Shown here: positions 35,633 to 44,373 of the stretch, one piece after another
How positions within the stretch are numbered: position 1 is the first letter of the stretch
Layout: every line of letters starts with the position of its first letter
Assembly (NCBI RefSeq): GCF_000878195.1
Contig: NZ_JXST01000006.1
Location: 62,001 to 126,000 of the forward strand
Direction of reading: 5' to 3'
From: Mycolicibacterium llatzerense
GTDB lineage: Bacteria; Actinomycetota; Actinomycetes; Mycobacteriales; Mycobacteriaceae
Length of the DNA stretch: 64,000 nucleotides
Notes under the pieces: generated by a model
Told to the model about the DNA's origin: nothing
The model's input: the letters and a program-made list of their open reading frames with translations, nothing else
The model's database searches: none
Position numbers and translations under genes: made by a program

Positions 35633-36505
35633 CTACGGTTTGATCACCAGCACCGCGGTCACCAGGGCAGCCCACACCAGCATCGTCAGCCCGGTGTCGC
35701 GCAGCACCGGGATCAGTTCGCGGCCGCCGAGCCCGGAACGCACCGGCTTGGCCGCGCGCACCGCCAGCGGAGCCGCCGCGAAGCCGACCAGGCACCAGGG
35801 TGTGGCGAGCGCCAGGACCGCGGTCAGTACGAACGGCAGCGCCGTCAGCACCTGGAACAGCCGGCGGGTGCGTGCATCGCCGAGCCGCACCGCGAGGGTG
35901 ATCTTGCCGGACACCTGATCGGTGGGAATATCGCGAAGGTTGTTGGCCACCAGGACCGCCGATGACAACGACCCGACCGCGACCGCGAGCACCAGTCCCA
36001 CCCAGTCGATCCGCAGGGCCTGGGTGTACTGCGTGCCGAGCACGGCGACCAGACCGAAGAACACGAAGACCGCGACCTCGCCGAGTCCCCGATAGCCGTA
36101 CGGGTTGGTGCCGCCGGTGTACAACCAGGCCCCGGCGATACATGCCGCGCCGATGGCGATCAGCCACGGCTGGCTCACCAGGGCCAGCGCCAGGCCGGTT
36201 CCCGCGCCGACGCACAGGCTGATCACCGCCGCGGCCAGCACCGCCTGTGGCGAAGCCAACTTGGCGCCGACCAGGCGGACCGGCCCGGACCGGTCGTCAT
36301 CGGTGCCGCGGATGCCGTCGGAATAGTCGTTGGCGTAGTTGACACCGATGATCAATGCCACCGAAACCACAAGGGCCAGAGCGGCTTTCCACCACACCGC
36401 GCCGCCGACCCAGGCCGCGGCGCCGGTACCTGCCAGCACCGGAGCGACGGCATTCGGGAGGGTCCGTGGTCGGGCACCCTCAATCCACTGCGAAAGACTG
36501 GCCAC
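35633..36505 (-). CDS. menA: 1,4-dihydroxy-2-naphthoate octaprenyltransferase
   Basis: Attaches the prenyl tail to DHNA to make demethylmenaquinone. The 290-residue UbiA-family protein has nine hydrophobic segments. The Mg-diphosphate motifs are [17 protein letters not shown] and, later, [14 protein letters not shown]. The start [20 protein letters not shown] is typical for MenA. The gene at 36541 is divergent by 35 bases. It is the first of four men genes scattered over 24 kb. Confidence 0.95.
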   Translation of the reverse strand: MASLSQWIEGARPRTLPNAVAPVLAGTGAAAWVGGAVWWKAALALVVSVALIIGVNYANDYSDGIRGTDDDRSGPVRLVGAKLASPQAVLAAAVISLCVGAGTGLALALVSQPWLIAIGAACIAGAWLYTGGTNPYGYRGLGEVAVFVFFGLVAVLGTQYTQALRIDWVGLVLAVAVGSLSSAVLVANNLRDIPTDQVSGKITLAVRLGDARTRRLFQVLTALPFVLTAVLALATPWCLVGFAAAPLAVRAAKPVRSGLGGRELIPVLRDTGLTMLVWAALVTAVLVIKP

Positions 36506-36540
36506 GCGCGCAATCGTCCCACGCCCCTACACTTATCGGC

Positions 36541-36861
36541 ATGAAGGATCGGCTCAGCAAGAACGAGATTCGCAAAGACGTCGTTCAGGAATCCGTCGAA
36601 GCGGTTGCCGGCACCGTCGGCGAGGTCATGAACATCGTCGTCACCGCGGTCAAGGACGTGGCGAGTTCCATCGGTGCCCTGGCCACCGACGCGTTCGAGA
36701 TCCGCGACGGCGCCCGTCGGGCCCGCGCGGAACTGGGACTGGACCGTGAGGACAGCACGGAGGAGGCCGACGACGCGGAGGCGCCCGCGCCGACGCCGGT
36801 CACGGCCGTGCAGCCGGAAACCGAGGACGCGCCCAAGGCTCCCGCGACCGACGCCGAATAA
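36541..36861 (+). CDS. Hypothetical acidic protein, 106 aa
   Basis: I do not recognise this protein. Its first half is amphipathic helix (EVMNIVVTAVKDVASSIGAL and on); the second half, from about residue 60, is rich in Glu, Ala, Pro and Thr and probably disordered. It lies three bases before the MTA phosphorylase gene, so the two are co-transcribed. Coding is supported by a start codon well placed in the menA divergent gap and normal codon usage. Confidence 0.65.
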   Translation: MKDRLSKNEIRKDVVQESVEAVAGTVGEVMNIVVTAVKDVASSIGALATDAFEIRDGARRARAELGLDREDSTEEADDAEAPAPTPVTAVQPETEDAPKAPATDAE

Positions 36862-36864
36862 CGG

Positions 36865-37641
36865 ATGCTGGGAGTCATCGGCGGTAGCGGTTTCTACACG
36901 TTCTTCGGGGATGACGCGCGCACCGTCAGCGTGGACACGCCCTACGGCGCGCCGAGCGCGCCGATCACCGTCGGGTTCGTCGGCGGGCACGAGGTGGCGT
37001 TTCTGCCGCGGCACGGGCTCAAGCACGAATACTCGCCGCACACCGTGCCGTACCGGGCCAACATGTGGGCGCTGCGGTCTCTGGGGGTGCGCCGGATTTT
37101 CGCGCCGTGCGCCGTCGGCAGCCTGACCGCGGACCTCGGCCCCGGCGCCGTGGTCGTGCCTGATCAGCTGGTGGACCGCACCCGCAGCCGCGAGGACACC
37201 TACTTCGATGGCGGTGGCATCCACGTCGGCTTCGCCGATCCGTATTGTCCGACGCTGCGTGCCGTGGCGGCCGAGCAGCCCGGCGTCGTCGACGGCGGCA
37301 CCATGGTGGTCATTCAGGGGCCTCGCTTCTCCACCCGGGCCGAGAGTCAGTGGTTCGCGACGCAGGGGTTCACCCTGGTGAACATGACCGGATATCCCGA
37401 GGCGGTGCTGGCTCGCGAACTCGAGATGTGTTACGCGGCAATAGCTTTGGTGACCGATCTGGACGCCGGTATCGAGTCCGGTGCCGGCGTCACCACGGTC
37501 GACGTCTTCGCAGAGTTCGAGCGGAACACCCCCATGTTCAAGGCGTTGGTGCAGCAGGCTCTCGCCACGGTCCCCGCCGAACGGACCTGCACCCACTGCC
37601 TGGCCCATGCCGGGGTGGCGTTGCCGTTTGAGCTGCCCTGA
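36865..37641 (+). CDS. mtnP: S-methyl-5'-thioadenosine phosphorylase (Rv0535-like)
   Basis: A 258-residue purine-nucleoside-phosphorylase-family enzyme of the MTAP type. LGVIGGSGFYTFF starts the phosphate loop; VVIQGPRFSTRAESQWF and NMTGYPEAVLARELEMCY bind the substrate, and VTDLDAG supplies the base-binding Asp. M. tuberculosis Rv0535, named pnp, is an MTA phosphorylase, as I recall. It salvages methylthioadenosine from polyamine or autoinducer pathways. It is followed by a 49-base gap. Confidence 0.9.
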   Translation: MLGVIGGSGFYTFFGDDARTVSVDTPYGAPSAPITVGFVGGHEVAFLPRHGLKHEYSPHTVPYRANMWALRSLGVRRIFAPCAVGSLTADLGPGAVVVPDQLVDRTRSREDTYFDGGGIHVGFADPYCPTLRAVAAEQPGVVDGGTMVVIQGPRFSTRAESQWFATQGFTLVNMTGYPEAVLARELEMCYAAIALVTDLDAGIESGAGVTTVDVFAEFERNTPMFKALVQQALATVPAERTCTHCLAHAGVALPFELP

Positions 37642-37653
37642 TCGGACCGGCTA

Positions 37654-37667
37654 TTGACACCCGTCAA
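37654..37667. promoter_or_regulatory. Small palindrome upstream of the nitronate monooxygenase gene
   Basis: TTGAC-ACCC-GTCAA, starting with a TTGACA hexamer, 24 bases before the start of the next gene. It could be a -35 element with a bound regulator or an operator half. No clear -10 box follows at the usual spacing. Confidence 0.3.
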
Positions 37668-37690
37668 GTCGGGGTGGCAGAACTGACGGG

Positions 37691-38815
37691 GTGACTTCCC
37701 GCATCTGCGAACAGCTCGGCATCGATTTCCCGCTCTTCGCCTTCAGCCACTGCCGCGACGTGGTCGCCGCGGTCACCAACGCCGGCGGTTTCGGCGTGCT
37801 GGGCGCGACGGCGTATACGCCCGAGCAGTTGGACCGCGAGTTGGCCTGGATCGACGATCACGTCGGCGGCCGGCCCTACGGTGCGGACATCATCGTGCCG
37901 GCGAAATTCGAGGGCAAGGGCGAGAACCTCTCCGACGGCCAGCTGGCCGACCGAATCCCTTCGGAATACCGGGAATTCGTCTCTCAGTTGCTCGTCGACC
38001 ACGGCATCGAGCCCGAGGAGCGGGTCCGCACCGGCGGGTCGGTGCTGTCCGGCAGCACCGGGCACGAATTGCTCGACGTGGCGATGAGCCACCCCATCAA
38101 GCTGATCGCGAACGCCCTTGGGGTGCCGCCGGATTACATGATCGACGCGGGCCGCGAGCGCGGGATTCCGGTGGCGGCGCTGGTCGGGGCCAAGGAGCAC
38201 GCCGTCAAGCAGGTCGCGGCCGGGGTGGACATCATCGTCGCGCAGGGCACCGAAGCGGGCGGCCACTGCGGCGAGGTGTCGACGCTTGTAGTGGTGCCGG
38301 AAGTTTTGGAAGCGTTGGCGGCCATTGGCGATGAAACTCCCGTGCTGGCGGCGGGCGGCATCGTCACCGGTCGGCAGATGGCCGCCGTGGTCGCGCTCGG
38401 CGCCGCCGGGGCGTGGACCGGTTCGGTGTGGCTCACCACCGAGGAAGCCGAGACCGCGCCGGCCACCAAGCAGAAGATGCTCGCCGCGACCTCACGCGAC
38501 ACCGTGCGGTCTGCGGGGCGGACCGGAAAGCCTGCCCGCCAACTGGTTTCTGACTGGACCGACGCCTGGGCGCCGAAAGACGGTGGCCGCAAACCGCTGC
38601 CGTTGCCACTGCAGAACATGCTGAGCGAGCCGGTGATCCGACGCATCGATCGACTTGCCGCCCAAGGACATCCGGGGGCCCAGCAACTGGCGACCTACTT
38701 CGTCGGCCAGGGCGTCGGCCTGATGAACAAGGTCAAGCCCGCCCGCGAGGTGGTCCGCGAGTTCATCGAGGACTACCTCACCGCCACCGAGCGGCTAAAT
38801 CGGTCCCTGCCCTAG
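37691..38815 (+). CDS. Nitronate monooxygenase-family flavoprotein
   Basis: A 374-residue FMN-binding TIM barrel of the 2-nitropropane dioxygenase class. GVDIIVAQGTEAGGHCGEV, VLAAGGIVTGRQMAA and GAAGAWTGSVWL form the phosphate-binding loops; the family His is in EAGGHCG. It resembles M. tuberculosis Rv1533 in length and layout. The GTG start at 37691 gives SRICEQLGIDFPLF at the N-terminus. Its physiological substrate may be propionate-3-nitronate or an enone. Confidence 0.85.
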   Translation: MTSRICEQLGIDFPLFAFSHCRDVVAAVTNAGGFGVLGATAYTPEQLDRELAWIDDHVGGRPYGADIIVPAKFEGKGENLSDGQLADRIPSEYREFVSQLLVDHGIEPEERVRTGGSVLSGSTGHELLDVAMSHPIKLIANALGVPPDYMIDAGRERGIPVAALVGAKEHAVKQVAAGVDIIVAQGTEAGGHCGEVSTLVVVPEVLEALAAIGDETPVLAAGGIVTGRQMAAVVALGAAGAWTGSVWLTTEEAETAPATKQKMLAATSRDTVRSAGRTGKPARQLVSDWTDAWAPKDGGRKPLPLPLQNMLSEPVIRRIDRLAAQGHPGAQQLATYFVGQGVGLMNKVKPAREVVREFIEDYLTATERLNRSLP

Positions 38816-38816
38816 T

Positions 38817-38865
38817 GATTTCGGCGTGATTTGTTGCGGTCAGCGCTACAAATCACGCCGAAATC
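38817..38865. terminator. Long hairpin between convergent genes
   Basis: 18-bp perfect arms (GATTTCGGCGTGATTTGT and its complement) with a 13-base loop that itself has GCG/CGC pairing. It starts two bases after the monooxygenase stop and ends six bases before the end of the DUF4407-like gene. It is a strong candidate two-way terminator. Confidence 0.72.
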
Positions 38866-38870
38866 GCGGG

Positions 38871-40580
38871 TTACGGCTCGATGGCGCGGCGACCTTCACG
38901 GAGCTGACGGCGCTCGTCCGCGGCGTCGATGATCGTGGTGTCGCTGCCGCTGAGCGCCGTGTGGTCGACGCCCCGCAGCGGTGCGGTCGGCGCGAACGTG
39001 GCGTTCATCTGCGGTGCGGCCCACTTGGGTTCGACGCGCGGCAGGCTGCCCTGTCCGAGCGCCTGGCCCTGATCGGCGACGCGCGGGCCCGACGACTGCT
39101 CCTGCTCGCTGTCGCTCACGGTGGTGCGGGAGGTGCGACGCAGGGTGAAGGTGATCTCCTCGAATTCCTCGATGACCTTCTGCGCCGAGCGCAGCTGCTG
39201 CACCGACGTGTCGATGACGCGGTCGACGACCGGCGCCACGGGTGCCATCAGTGGACGCAGCAGGCGGGCCGCCACCTTGGTCAGGTCGGGCAGCTGCGGC
39301 AGCGACAGGCCGCCGGCGGGCTGCGAGGTCGCGGGCACCGGCAGGTTCTCGGCGGGCGTGTCGCCGATCGGGACGAGTTCGGCCCTGACGATCGGTTCGG
39401 CTGGGGCGCTGTCGGTTTCGGGCTCCGGCGCGGGCGCCGCGGCCAGCGAACGTTGCCGCGGGTCGGGGAACGCCATGAGCTCGTCCCAGTCCGAGTACAT
39501 CGGCTGCGGCTGCGCAGCCGGCCTCAGCACCTCGGCGGACGGGGCGTGCTGTGCGGGTTCGCCGGTGAGGGCCTCGGCGACGCGCTGCCGGTGGTATTCG
39601 CGGTTGATCTCCGCATCGGATTCCAGCGCCAGACGCATGGCGGCCAGCTGGTGCTCGGCCTTCAGGATCTCGGCTTCGGCCCGTACCTCGGCCTGCTTGA
39701 CGGCGATGGCGGTCTCGGCCCGTAGCTCGGCCCGCAGCCGGGACTCGTCGTGGCGTTCGCGCAGGGTCCGGTCCTGCCGGGCGTGCAGCAGCATCGGCAG
39801 CAGGTAGAGCAGGACACAGACACCGATGACGGCGATGCGCGCCACCAGGGCGGCGGGCGTCTCGATGGTGTAGCCGTTCATCGCGACCCAGCGCGCGCCG
39901 AAACCGCGGTCGGCGCCGACACCGGCCGCGTTACTTGCGGCCGTCACCGCGTGCTCGGCACCGGCGATCCGCGCGTCGAAGGTCGGGGCCTGCTCGTTCC
40001 GGGCGGCGAGGGCGGCGTCCAGCTCGCGCTGGTCGTGCGCCAGGGTGTCCTGGGTGTTCTGGGTGATCTGGCCGTCGCCGGGCACGCCGGTGACCGGCTG
40101 CTGGGCGCAGGACGGAGTCGGGTGGTATTCGCAGCGGGCCACGACCTGGGCGTCGTCCCTACGCTGCCGGGCGGAGTCGACGGCCGCGTCGAGCGTGCCG
40201 CGGCTGGCACGCAGCGCGTCCAACTGCCCCTGAGCGGAGGTGACGGCCGGTGTCGTCGCGGCGCGGGCCGCGGCTTCGCGGTCCATGCGCTGGGAGATCG
40301 CGTTGCTGAACAGGGTCATCGCGGCCAGTTCGCCGACCAGCAAGCCGATCGCGACAGCCAGAGCCACCCGGCCGGCCGTGCCGCGGGCGCTGGCGACCGT
40401 ACTGCGGATGGCCACGACCACCAGAACGCCGAAAATCAGGGTGACAGGCAGCACGACGGCCAGTGATAGACCGGTGGACGGGGTCGCGACGGCGGCGGCG
40501 ACGAGCCAGGCCAGCACACCTCCCGACCAAGTCAGGGCGGTCACCGCAGGGTGGTTGTCAGGCTGTCTGTGGGCAGGCAT
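38871..40580 (-). CDS. DUF4407 membrane protein (Rv0538-like?)
   Basis: A 569-residue protein with four hydrophobic helices in the first ~330 residues (LTWSGGVLAWLVAAAVATP, LAVVLPVTLIFGVLVVVAI, VALAVAIGLLVGELAAM, ALVARIAVIGVCVLLYLLPML), long coiled-coil stretches (QRRDDAQVVARCEY to RNEQAPTF, and ERHDESRLRAELRAETA to EINREYHRQRVAE) and an acidic Pro-rich tail. It fits DUF4407. ATG 40580 with GGAG ahead decides the start. Rv0538 is comparable in size; the match is from memory. Confidence 0.75.
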   Translation of the reverse strand: MPAHRQPDNHPAVTALTWSGGVLAWLVAAAVATPSTGLSLAVVLPVTLIFGVLVVVAIRSTVASARGTAGRVALAVAIGLLVGELAAMTLFSNAISQRMDREAAARAATTPAVTSAQGQLDALRASRGTLDAAVDSARQRRDDAQVVARCEYHPTPSCAQQPVTGVPGDGQITQNTQDTLAHDQRELDAALAARNEQAPTFDARIAGAEHAVTAASNAAGVGADRGFGARWVAMNGYTIETPAALVARIAVIGVCVLLYLLPMLLHARQDRTLRERHDESRLRAELRAETAIAVKQAEVRAEAEILKAEHQLAAMRLALESDAEINREYHRQRVAEALTGEPAQHAPSAEVLRPAAQPQPMYSDWDELMAFPDPRQRSLAAAPAPEPETDSAPAEPIVRAELVPIGDTPAENLPVPATSQPAGGLSLPQLPDLTKVAARLLRPLMAPVAPVVDRVIDTSVQQLRSAQKVIEEFEEITFTLRRTSRTTVSDSEQEQSSGPRVADQGQALGQGSLPRVEPKWAAPQMNATFAPTAPLRGVDHTALSGSDTTIIDAADERRQLREGRRAIEP

Positions 40581-40677
40581 GGAAACTCCAACTCTTCCGG
40601 TCCGCGTTCCAGGGTCCCAGAGAGCCGGGCTCGTCACCGAATCAAGCGCTGATCCTGTGACCGGCATCACGGTCCGA

Positions 40678-41763
40678 TCAGGCGTTTTTCTGGTACCTGA
40701 GCGTCAGCGCGCGGCGGTCGAGCTTGCCGATTCCGCGGCGGGGGAGTTCATCGAGCACATGGACCTCCCGTGGGGCGGCGGTCGCGGCCAGGGCCGTGCT
40801 CACCTGTTCCCGCAGGTCAGTGACGGTGGGGGCGTCCGCACCCGGATGGAGCACGACGGCCACGGCCACCCGCTGGCCCAGGCGTTCGTCGGGCACACCG
40901 AACACCGCGCATTCGGCGATGGACGGGTGGCCGGCCAAGGCCGATTCGACGAGGGCGGGCAGGACTTTGAGCCCGCCGGTGGCGATGGCGTCGTCGATCC
41001 GGCCCAGTACCCGCAGTACGCCCGAATCATCCACGGCGCCAATGTCATCGGTGACGAACCAGCCGTCGACGAACGGAGACGGGTCGACCGGATTGCGGTA
41101 GCCGGAGGCCACCGTCGGCCCCCCGAGCGAGATCCGTCCGGTGTCGTCGATCCGCAACCGGACACCGGGCAACGGTGTTCCGTCATATATGCAGCCACCG
41201 CAGGTCTCGCTCATCCCGTAGGTGCGCACCACGGAAACCCCTGCGGCCGCGGCCTTTTCGCCGAGTCCCGGGGGCATCGGGCCGCCCCCGATCAGGACCG
41301 CATCCAGTTCGGCCAAGGCTTCGGTCGCGGCGGGGTCGGCCAGAATCTTGGCCAGCTGCACCGAGACCAACGACGTGTAGCGCCGGACCGAGCCCAAAGC
41401 CCTTACTGCCGAAGGGAATTCGCTGACGTCGAATCCCGGATCCAGGGCGATCGGCGTGGTGCCGGCCCGCCGGCTCCGCACCAGAACCTGCAATCCGGCG
41501 ACGTGGTAGGCGGGCAGGGCGAGCAGCCACCGGCCGGGGCCGCCGAGCCGGTCGTGGGTGGCGTCAGCGCTGGCGTGCAGCGCCGACGCGGACAGCAAGG
41601 CGCCCTTGGGGATTCCCGTCGAACCCGATGTCGAGACCACGAGCGCGACGGAGTCGTCGACGGGCTCGCCGGCCCGCAACGTCTCGGTCAGCAGGGCGGC
41701 CTGCCGGTCGTCGTCCGCCGGGACCGGCAGCAGCGCGCCGCTACCGTCGAGGGCCCGCGTCAA
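40678..41763 (-). CDS. menE: o-Succinylbenzoate-CoA ligase
   Basis: Activates o-succinylbenzoate with CoA for MenB. This short MenE (361 residues) lacks most of the N-terminal subdomain of other ANL enzymes, as in M. tuberculosis. VVSTSGSTGIPKGALLS is the P-loop, VRTYGMSETCGGCI the A5 motif, FVTDDIGAV the A7 and RRGIGKLDRRAL the A10 with Lys. The start is uncertain: TTG 41763 is the first accepted codon, but the same frame continues upstream (VAVGSGDAALALIPAL) with no ATG or GTG. Confidence 0.9.
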   Translation of the reverse strand: MTRALDGSGALLPVPADDDRQAALLTETLRAGEPVDDSVALVVSTSGSTGIPKGALLSASALHASADATHDRLGGPGRWLLALPAYHVAGLQVLVRSRRAGTTPIALDPGFDVSEFPSAVRALGSVRRYTSLVSVQLAKILADPAATEALAELDAVLIGGGPMPPGLGEKAAAAGVSVVRTYGMSETCGGCIYDGTPLPGVRLRIDDTGRISLGGPTVASGYRNPVDPSPFVDGWFVTDDIGAVDDSGVLRVLGRIDDAIATGGLKVLPALVESALAGHPSIAECAVFGVPDERLGQRVAVAVVLHPGADAPTVTDLREQVSTALAATAAPREVHVLDELPRRGIGKLDRRALTLRYQKNA

Positions 41764-41822
41764 CGCGGGGATCAGGGCGAGGGCCGCATCGCCGGAACCG
41801 ACGGCGACGCTATGGAGGACGC

Positions 41823-42161
41823 CTATGTCGGGTCTCCATTGCCGGGGCCTCCGTCGCCGGGGCGGTCATCGCTCGGATCGCGGGGGTCGTCGAGGGGCCA
41901 GCCCTTGGCGGCCAGCCGTGCCCGCACGCGCTCGATGTCCTCGGCGCGGGGCAGCTCATCGGTGATGCGCGTGATCAGTACGCCGATGTCGACCTGATCG
42001 AACTCACCGCGATTCATCAACACCCGTGCCAACGACTTGACTTCGTCGTTGGTCAAGCGGCGGGACAACAGTGCCAACAGGGGAACCCGGTCGGTGGCGG
42101 GGATACCGTCGGGATATCCGGCCTGCAGCCACGCCACGATCTTGGTGAGAAAAGCGTTCAT
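41823..42161 (-). CDS. DUF3349 protein (Rv0543c-like)
   Basis: A 112-residue helical protein with the DUF3349 features VAWLQAGYPDGIPATDRVPLL, DEVKSLARVL, and ARLAAKGWPLDDP. GGAGGTGA lies directly before ATG 42161. It is similar to the protein at 44008, so the window contains two copies on either side of pitA. It is upstream of menE on the same strand. The solved structure of the family shows a helical bundle; no function is known to me. Confidence 0.85.
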   Translation of the reverse strand: MNAFLTKIVAWLQAGYPDGIPATDRVPLLALLSRRLTNDEVKSLARVLMNRGEFDQVDIGVLITRITDELPRAEDIERVRARLAAKGWPLDDPRDPSDDRPGDGGPGNGDPT

Positions 42162-42319
42162 GGCGTCACCTCCAGATTTCGGGAAAAGGGGCCCAACCTT
42201 TCGCATTGTTGCCCCAAAATGCGCGAACGAATCCTAAGCCCGGGCTGTGACGTGGGCATATCGCCACCGTAACTCGCACCGTCGCTGTCAGCGCTTTGCC
42301 AGCCTAATCAGGCGAAGCT

Positions 42320-42341
42320 AGCAGGTGAACACTCCATGAAC
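42320..42341. promoter_or_regulatory. PHO-box-like direct repeat upstream of pitA
   Basis: On the minus strand GTTCATGGAGT is followed directly by GTTCACCTGCT, two GTTCA half-sites 11 bases apart, the spacing expected for an OmpR/PhoB-type dimer. It is 85 bases before pitA and about 160 bases before the DUF3349 gene. RegX3 (or PhoP) is the natural candidate regulator because of the phosphate transporter; this is inference. Confidence 0.5.
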
Positions 42342-42426
42342 ACCTCCGGCGGCATGGGAAACACCCAGGTCGCGGTCAGAATTTGGGACTTACGTAACTG
42401 GTCAAAATTGCGGCCGTTACACCAGA

Positions 42427-43683
42427 ATGAGCCACATGAGCGCAGAGCTAGTCATCCTGGGGCTGTTGATCGCAACAGCACTGGCATTTGACTTCACGAA
42501 TGGATTTCACGATACCGGTAATGCCATGGCGACCTCGATCGCCACAGGCGCGCTGAAGCCCAAGACCGCGGTGCTGCTGGCCGGCGTCCTGAACTTGGTC
42601 GGCGCGTTCCTGTCAGTCGAGGTCGCCGTCACCGTCACCACGTCGGTGCTGAAGATTCAGGACAGCAAGTCCGGGCACCTCCTCAAGTCCATCGACGCGT
42701 CGACCGGACTCACCATCATCTTCGCCGGCCTCATCGGCGGCATCCTGTGGAACCTCCTGACCTGGCTGTTCGGTATCCCCTCCAGCTCGTCGCACGCGCT
42801 CTTCGGCGGACTGATCGGTGCCGGCCTGGCTGCGCTGGGCACCGCGGGTATCAACTGGACCGGTGTCTTCCAGAAGGTGCTGATCCCGGCTGTCGCGGCG
42901 CCGTTCATCGCCGGCCTCGTGGCCGCCGTCGGCACCTGGCTGGTGTACCGAATCACCCGCAACGTCGTCAAGAAGCGCCGTGAGGATGGCTTCCGCTGGG
43001 GCCAGATCGCCACGGCGTCGCTGGTCGCGCTGTCCCACGGCACCAACGACGCGCAGAAGACCATGGGTGTCATCGCCCTGGCGCTCATCACCACCGGCCA
43101 CCTCACCGGCGACGTGAAGAAGGACGGCCTGCCGTTCTGGATCATCGCCTCCTGCGCCCTCGCCATCGGTCTGGGCACCTACATCGGCGGCTGGCGCGTC
43201 ATCCGCACCCTGGGCAAGGGCCTCGTCGAGATCGAGTCCCCGCAGGGCCTGGCCGCCGAGGCATCCTCTGCCGCGATCATCCTGAGCTCCAGCGCCGCCG
43301 GTATGGCGCTGTCCACCACGCACGTCGCCACGGGTTCGATCCTGGGTAGTGGCGTCGGCAAGCCGGGCGCTTCGGTCCGCTGGGCTGTCGCCGGCCGCAT
43401 GGCCATGGCCTGGCTCATCACGCTGCCGGCCGCGGCTCTGGTCGGTGCCCTGTCGTACTGGCTGTCCTACGGCCTGAAGTCCGCCACCGGTTCTGCTCTG
43501 ATCGGCGACGGCACGATCTTCGTCATCCTGGTTGCGCTGTCGGGCTTCATGTACTGGCGTGCGCAGCAGCAGAAGGTCGACAGCAGCAACGTCAACGCCG
43601 ATTGGGACGACTCGACCAACTCCGTGGTGCCGGCCGACGTCCGTGACGCTGCCACCAAGTCGCCCGAATCCGCCGGCGTCTGA
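42427..43683 (+). CDS. pitA: Low-affinity inorganic phosphate transporter
   Basis: A 418-residue PiT-family transporter with about ten helices. The two duplicated signatures are FDFTNGFHDTGNAMATSIA near the N-terminus and ALSHGTNDAQKTMGV in the second half. The C-terminal tail is soluble and acidic (NVNADWDDSTNSVVPAD). ATG 42427 is used; ATG 42436 is possible. Two small genes follow on the same strand at 32 and 10 bases, and a PHO-box-like repeat lies upstream. Confidence 0.94.
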   Translation: MSHMSAELVILGLLIATALAFDFTNGFHDTGNAMATSIATGALKPKTAVLLAGVLNLVGAFLSVEVAVTVTTSVLKIQDSKSGHLLKSIDASTGLTIIFAGLIGGILWNLLTWLFGIPSSSSHALFGGLIGAGLAALGTAGINWTGVFQKVLIPAVAAPFIAGLVAAVGTWLVYRITRNVVKKRREDGFRWGQIATASLVALSHGTNDAQKTMGVIALALITTGHLTGDVKKDGLPFWIIASCALAIGLGTYIGGWRVIRTLGKGLVEIESPQGLAAEASSAAIILSSSAAGMALSTTHVATGSILGSGVGKPGASVRWAVAGRMAMAWLITLPAAALVGALSYWLSYGLKSATGSALIGDGTIFVILVALSGFMYWRAQQQKVDSSNVNADWDDSTNSVVPADVRDAATKSPESAGV

Positions 43684-43715
43684 TTCCCCGAGAACTGAAC
43701 GAGAAGGAATCACTG

Positions 43716-43997
43716 ATGAATTACGTGGAAGCCATCTTCAAGGTCCTCGTCGTGGGTCTGATCCTCGGCGCCGGCCTGCCCGCGGTATTCGCGGGCGGCC
43801 TGGTCGCCTACTCCAACGGAGCCGGCGGCGAGCACTCCGACGGGACCGTCGCAGCGCCCAACCCAATCCTGAAGTACCTGGGTCTGGCGCTGTTCGTGCT
43901 CGTCGGAGCAGTGGTCCTGGCCGCGATCCTGTGGATCACCCGGTCGACGATCATCCACCACACCGGCGTCGACCTGTTCCCCTTCCTGAAGAAGTGA
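43716..43997 (+). CDS. Small membrane protein downstream of pitA (Rv0544c-like)
   Basis: A 93-residue protein with two hydrophobic helices (VLVVGLILGAGLPAVFAGGL and LGLALFVLVGAVVLAAILW) separated by a polar loop with GAGGEHSDGT. AGAAGGAA precedes the ATG at 43716. It sits between pitA and a DUF3349 gene, as in M. tuberculosis. It could be a PitA accessory subunit, but that rests only on co-location. Confidence 0.75.
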   Translation: MNYVEAIFKVLVVGLILGAGLPAVFAGGLVAYSNGAGGEHSDGTVAAPNPILKYLGLALFVLVGAVVLAAILWITRSTIIHHTGVDLFPFLKK

Positions 43998-44007
43998 GCC
44001 TGCGAAA

Positions 44008-44316
44008 ATGACCGAATCCAACGGATTGTTCGAGAATGTCCTGAAGTGGCTGCGGGCGGGATACCCCGACGGCGTGCCGCCGAAGGACTACTACCCGGTG
44101 CTGGCGCTGCTGAAGCGTTCGCTGACCGAAGACGAGGTTGTCGACGCGGCGCGGTCCATCCTGCGGACCAACGACGGCGAGAACCCGGTCACCGAGGCGG
44201 AGATTCAGGCCGCGATCGCGAACGTCACCAACCAGGAGCCCAGCGCAGAGGACATCCAGCAGGTGTCCGCGCGGCTGGCATCGGTCGGCTGGCCGCTGGC
44301 CACGCCGGCTCGCTGA
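44008..44316 (+). CDS. DUF3349 protein, second copy
   Basis: A 102-residue paralogue of the protein encoded at 41823-42161. Shared blocks are VLKWLRAGYPDGVPPKDYYPVLALLKRSL, here split: WLRAGYPDGVP and LALLKRSLTEDEV, and ARLASVGWPLATP. It starts 10 bases after the small pitA-linked membrane gene, so it is part of that transcript. The pair, one divergent and one co-directional, suggests duplication around pitA. Confidence 0.85.
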   Translation: MTESNGLFENVLKWLRAGYPDGVPPKDYYPVLALLKRSLTEDEVVDAARSILRTNDGENPVTEAEIQAAIANVTNQEPSAEDIQQVSARLASVGWPLATPAR

Positions 44317-44336
44317 CGCGCCGCAACACGCACCAC

Positions 44337-44373
44337 ACGAGACACCCGGAGCGACTAGCTCCGGGTGTCTCGT
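44337..44373. terminator. Perfect hairpin between convergent genes
   Basis: 16-bp perfect arms (ACGAGACACCCGGAGC and its complement) with loop GACTA. The right arm covers the last codons of the glyoxalase-family gene on the minus strand. It lies 20 bases after the DUF3349 stop. There is no U-tract on either side. Confidence 0.75.
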
